Assembly (NCBI GenBank): GCA_910579655.1
Contig: CAJTVE010000038.1
Location: 1 to 32,313, forward strand
Direction: 5' to 3'
Source of the DNA: an uncultured Allobaculum sp.
GTDB taxonomy: Bacteria; Bacillota_I; Bacilli_A; Erysipelotrichales; Erysipelotrichaceae
Length of the DNA: 32,313 bases
Position 1 is the stretch's first letter, and every line of letters begins with the position of its first letter. Below, one piece after another: positions 31,276-32,313 of this stretch. A program made the position numbers and the translations under genes. The notes below the pieces were generated by a model. That model ran no database searches, had not been told where the DNA came from, and saw only the letters and a list, made by a program, of their open reading frames with translations.

Positions 31276-31577
31276 TATTTTGCCATCATCTTTCTAGCCT
31301 TTAAGACAACTTTTTTTCCATCGAGCATTCCATAGGTAGCCATATCGATAACATCGACAGGCTTGTCAGGAAACAGTTTTACCACTTCGTTTTTCTTATA
31401 GCGAATCTGCGGTCCAAGCAGGATAACATCGGCATCATGAGCGGTGGTTTCAGCGGAGTCGATTGCATAGGCATTGATCTGATAGTCGAGGTTGTTGCGT
31501 TCAGCAACTTCTCTCATTTTCATGACCAGGGCACTGGTTGACATTCCCTGATTGCAAAGTAATACGATTTTTTTCAT
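31275..31577 (-). CDS. licB: PTS EIIB, lactose/cellobiose type
   Basis: A 100-residue soluble EIIB. The phosphocysteine is Cys8 in IVLLCNQGMSTSALV, the P-loop of this family. Strands VILLGPQIRY and VDVIDMATYGMLDG complete the fold. GGAGGG lies 8 nt before the ATG, inside the 3' end of the remnant regulator gene. In Bacillus lic operons an EIIC gene follows EIIB; here EIIA follows at once, so EIIC must be encoded elsewhere or be lost. Confidence 0.94.
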   Translation of the reverse strand: MKKIVLLCNQGMSTSALVMKMREVAERNNLDYQINAYAIDSAETTAHDADVILLGPQIRYKKNEVVKLFPDKPVDVIDMATYGMLDGKKVVLKARKMMAK

Positions 31578-31578
31578 G

Positions 31579-31797
31579 TTATTTTCCCTCCAGCCAGAGT
31601 ATGAAATCTTCTGGCGTATGTATATCGCTCAGTAAAGTCATCTTTTTGGTGTCCATGACTTTCGAGATGAGCTGCTCGTTGAATTCGTGTGACATTTCCA
31701 GATCCTTTTTTGCGTAGGAGATCAGGAAGATGAATTTTACTTTGTGCCGATGCCAAGTGATCGGCTTTTTTAAAGAACAATAGGCAAAGATGCTATC
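31579..31797 (-). pseudogene. 3' remnant of a LicR-like PRD/PTS regulator (EIIA domain end)
   Basis: An open frame from about 31830 to the TAA at 31579-31581 encodes 72 recognisable residues, from DSIFAYCSLKKPITW through VKFIFLISYAKKD to a TPEDFILWLE end. This is the C-terminal half of a fructose/mannitol-type EIIA domain, as found at the end of LicR/MtlR-type regulators. The domain's phosphohistidine part, the PRD domains and the DNA-binding domain are missing. licR precedes licB in Bacillus, so this is probably what remains after the insertion sequence arrived just upstream. Another frame of similar length (31780 to 31574) has no family resemblance. Confidence 0.72.
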
Positions 31798-31822
31798 TGT
31801 TGTGGTCTGAGTTTTGCAGGAT

Positions 31823-31852
31823 TTTATAACAGATTATGAATAAAACTGTCAT
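31823..31852 (-). promoter_or_regulatory. Possible outward promoter at the insertion junction
   Basis: Reading leftward: ATGACA (31852-31847), an 18-bp spacer and TATAAA (31828-31823). It could drive the truncated regulator frame and the lic genes now that their native upstream region is separated. The boxes are not consensus. Confidence 0.3.
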
Positions 31853-31890
31853 ATTTTGCATGAGTAATGCGAATATGGAGGTTTTTTAAT

Positions 31891-31919
31891 TTGATCATCC
31901 AGAATTTATCTATTATAAT
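31891..31919 (+). promoter_or_regulatory. Promoter of the transposase gene
   Basis: TTGATC (31891-31896), a 17-bp spacer and TATAAT (31914-31919). The gene starts 25 nt beyond the -10, with an AAGGTGA site between. Confidence 0.72.
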
Positions 31920-31930
31920 ATAATAGATAA
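31906..31930. repeat. Perfect 25-bp palindrome over the transposase -10 box
   Basis: TTATCTATTATA, a central A, and TATAATAGATAA: 12-bp arms with no mismatch. It covers the -10 and the predicted transcript start. It may be an operator for self-control or an RNA hairpin in the 5' leader; pure AT content makes chance palindromes easier. Confidence 0.6.
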
Positions 31931-31943
31931 TAAGGTGACCCAC

Positions 31944-32313
31944 ATGACTAGACGACCAGATCCATTAGCTAGATTCAGAGTTAAAATCCACAATGACAAC
32001 GGGCACAGATATGCTTTCACTCAGGTGCCTACTACCAATGAGAAAACCGGGAAAAAGGTTTACCACATTCTTCATTGGGGTAAAGTCGATGAAAACCTGC
32101 GCTTTACTCCTGGAGACCGTTACATGCTTGCCTCTGTGGAAGATAGAAAGAAACTCATTTTTCCTGATGACTGGGATTTGTCGGAGATTGAAAAGTTGTC
32201 AGGAAACCGAAAACCAGGACGGCAACCAATTGAAACCCAGGATGAAAACAGACTGTATGGGGATGTCTGGCTTCTCGAGCAGATCGCGCAGGCGACTGGA
32301 CTCAAAGACGATC
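31944..32313 (+). CDS. IS1634-like transposase, N-terminal part (runs off window)
   Basis: The first 123 codons of a transposase; the rest lies beyond the window. The N-terminus is basic (MTRRPDPLARFRVKIHND). It continues with KTGKKVYHILHWGKVDENLRF, a segment ending PDDWDLSEIEKL, and NRLYGDVWLLEQIAQATGLKDD. From memory this resembles the N-terminal region of IS1634-family DDE transposases, especially the LYGDVWLLEQIA block. The catalytic acids lie in the missing part, so activity cannot be judged. AAGGTGA lies about 6 nt before the ATG. The left end of the element is probably between 31800 and 31900 and breaks the LicR-like gene; I could not define its terminal repeat. Confidence 0.65.
   Translation, partial: MTRRPDPLARFRVKIHNDNGHRYAFTQVPTTNEKTGKKVYHILHWGKVDENLRFTPGDRYMLASVEDRKKLIFPDDWDLSEIEKLSGNRKPGRQPIETQDENRLYGDVWLLEQIAQATGLKDD

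Noticed and set aside
31574..31780. 68-residue leftward protein before EIIB
   Set aside because: The neighbouring frame encodes a recognisable EIIA domain end, so this one is out of frame with the real remnant.

Overview
The window looks like chromosomal DNA of a low-to-mid GC Bacillota. The evidence is a type B RNase P RNA, a 1447-residue PolC-type replicase, RecU paired with a class A penicillin-binding protein, GpsB, RNase J, a TPP-riboswitch-controlled ThiT, and PTS systems governed by a LicT antiterminator and a LacI-type repressor. Gene content would suit a gut-associated Erysipelotrichia-like bacterium, but that placement is an inference and is weakly supported. No tRNA gene, CRISPR array or phage module was seen.

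Layout. 1-1.35 kb: a HAD phosphatase. 1.35-5.9 kb: a cell-envelope and division block. Leftward recU and PBP1 overlap; rightward gpsB is followed at once by rnpB, whose promoter lies in the end of gpsB. 6.2-10.7 kb: a sugar locus with a LacI regulator, a PTS EIIBC under three operator-like repeats, and two cytoplasmic alpha/beta-hydrolase esterases. 11-13.6 kb: a TIGR04076-like protein with a small membrane protein, thiT with its TPP riboswitch, and a membrane-anchored metallophosphoesterase-like protein that has lost most of its metal ligands. 13.9-16.7 kb: RNase J and peptide deformylase, leftward. 17.1-24.7 kb: rightward ftsW, then a tightly overlapping coaD-rnc-polC operon. 25-29.2 kb: leftward ChbG/YdjC-type deacetylase, then a crr-like EIIA / licT / EIIBC operon. 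That operon has a cre-overlapped promoter and a RAT/terminator leader. 29.5-31.8 kb: a lic-type cellobiose operon (EIIB, EIIA, 6-phospho-beta-glucosidase) with no EIIC gene. It is preceded by a truncated LicR-like 3' end and then by the start of an IS1634-like transposase running off the window.

How the genes work together. Three separate sugar-uptake modules share the window, and two are incomplete. Neither EIIBC carries a fused EIIA, so the lone EIIA could serve both. The lic module lacks its membrane subunit and has lost its regulator. The LicT operon appears to combine catabolite repression (cre) with induction by antitermination. The LacI module couples a PTS permease to two esterases without secretion signals, which suggests import of acylated glycosides and deacylation inside the cell.

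Points most worth checking: a recU promoter that places the transcript start exactly on a GTG start codon; the degenerate metallophosphoesterase; the acyl-sugar PTS module; the EIIC-less lic operon next to an insertion sequence; a 173-bp imperfect palindrome behind polC; and a 232-bp relic with IS21-like ends. No clearly undescribed multi-gene defence or biosynthetic system was recognised. The acyl-sugar PTS module is the nearest candidate to a new functional unit.
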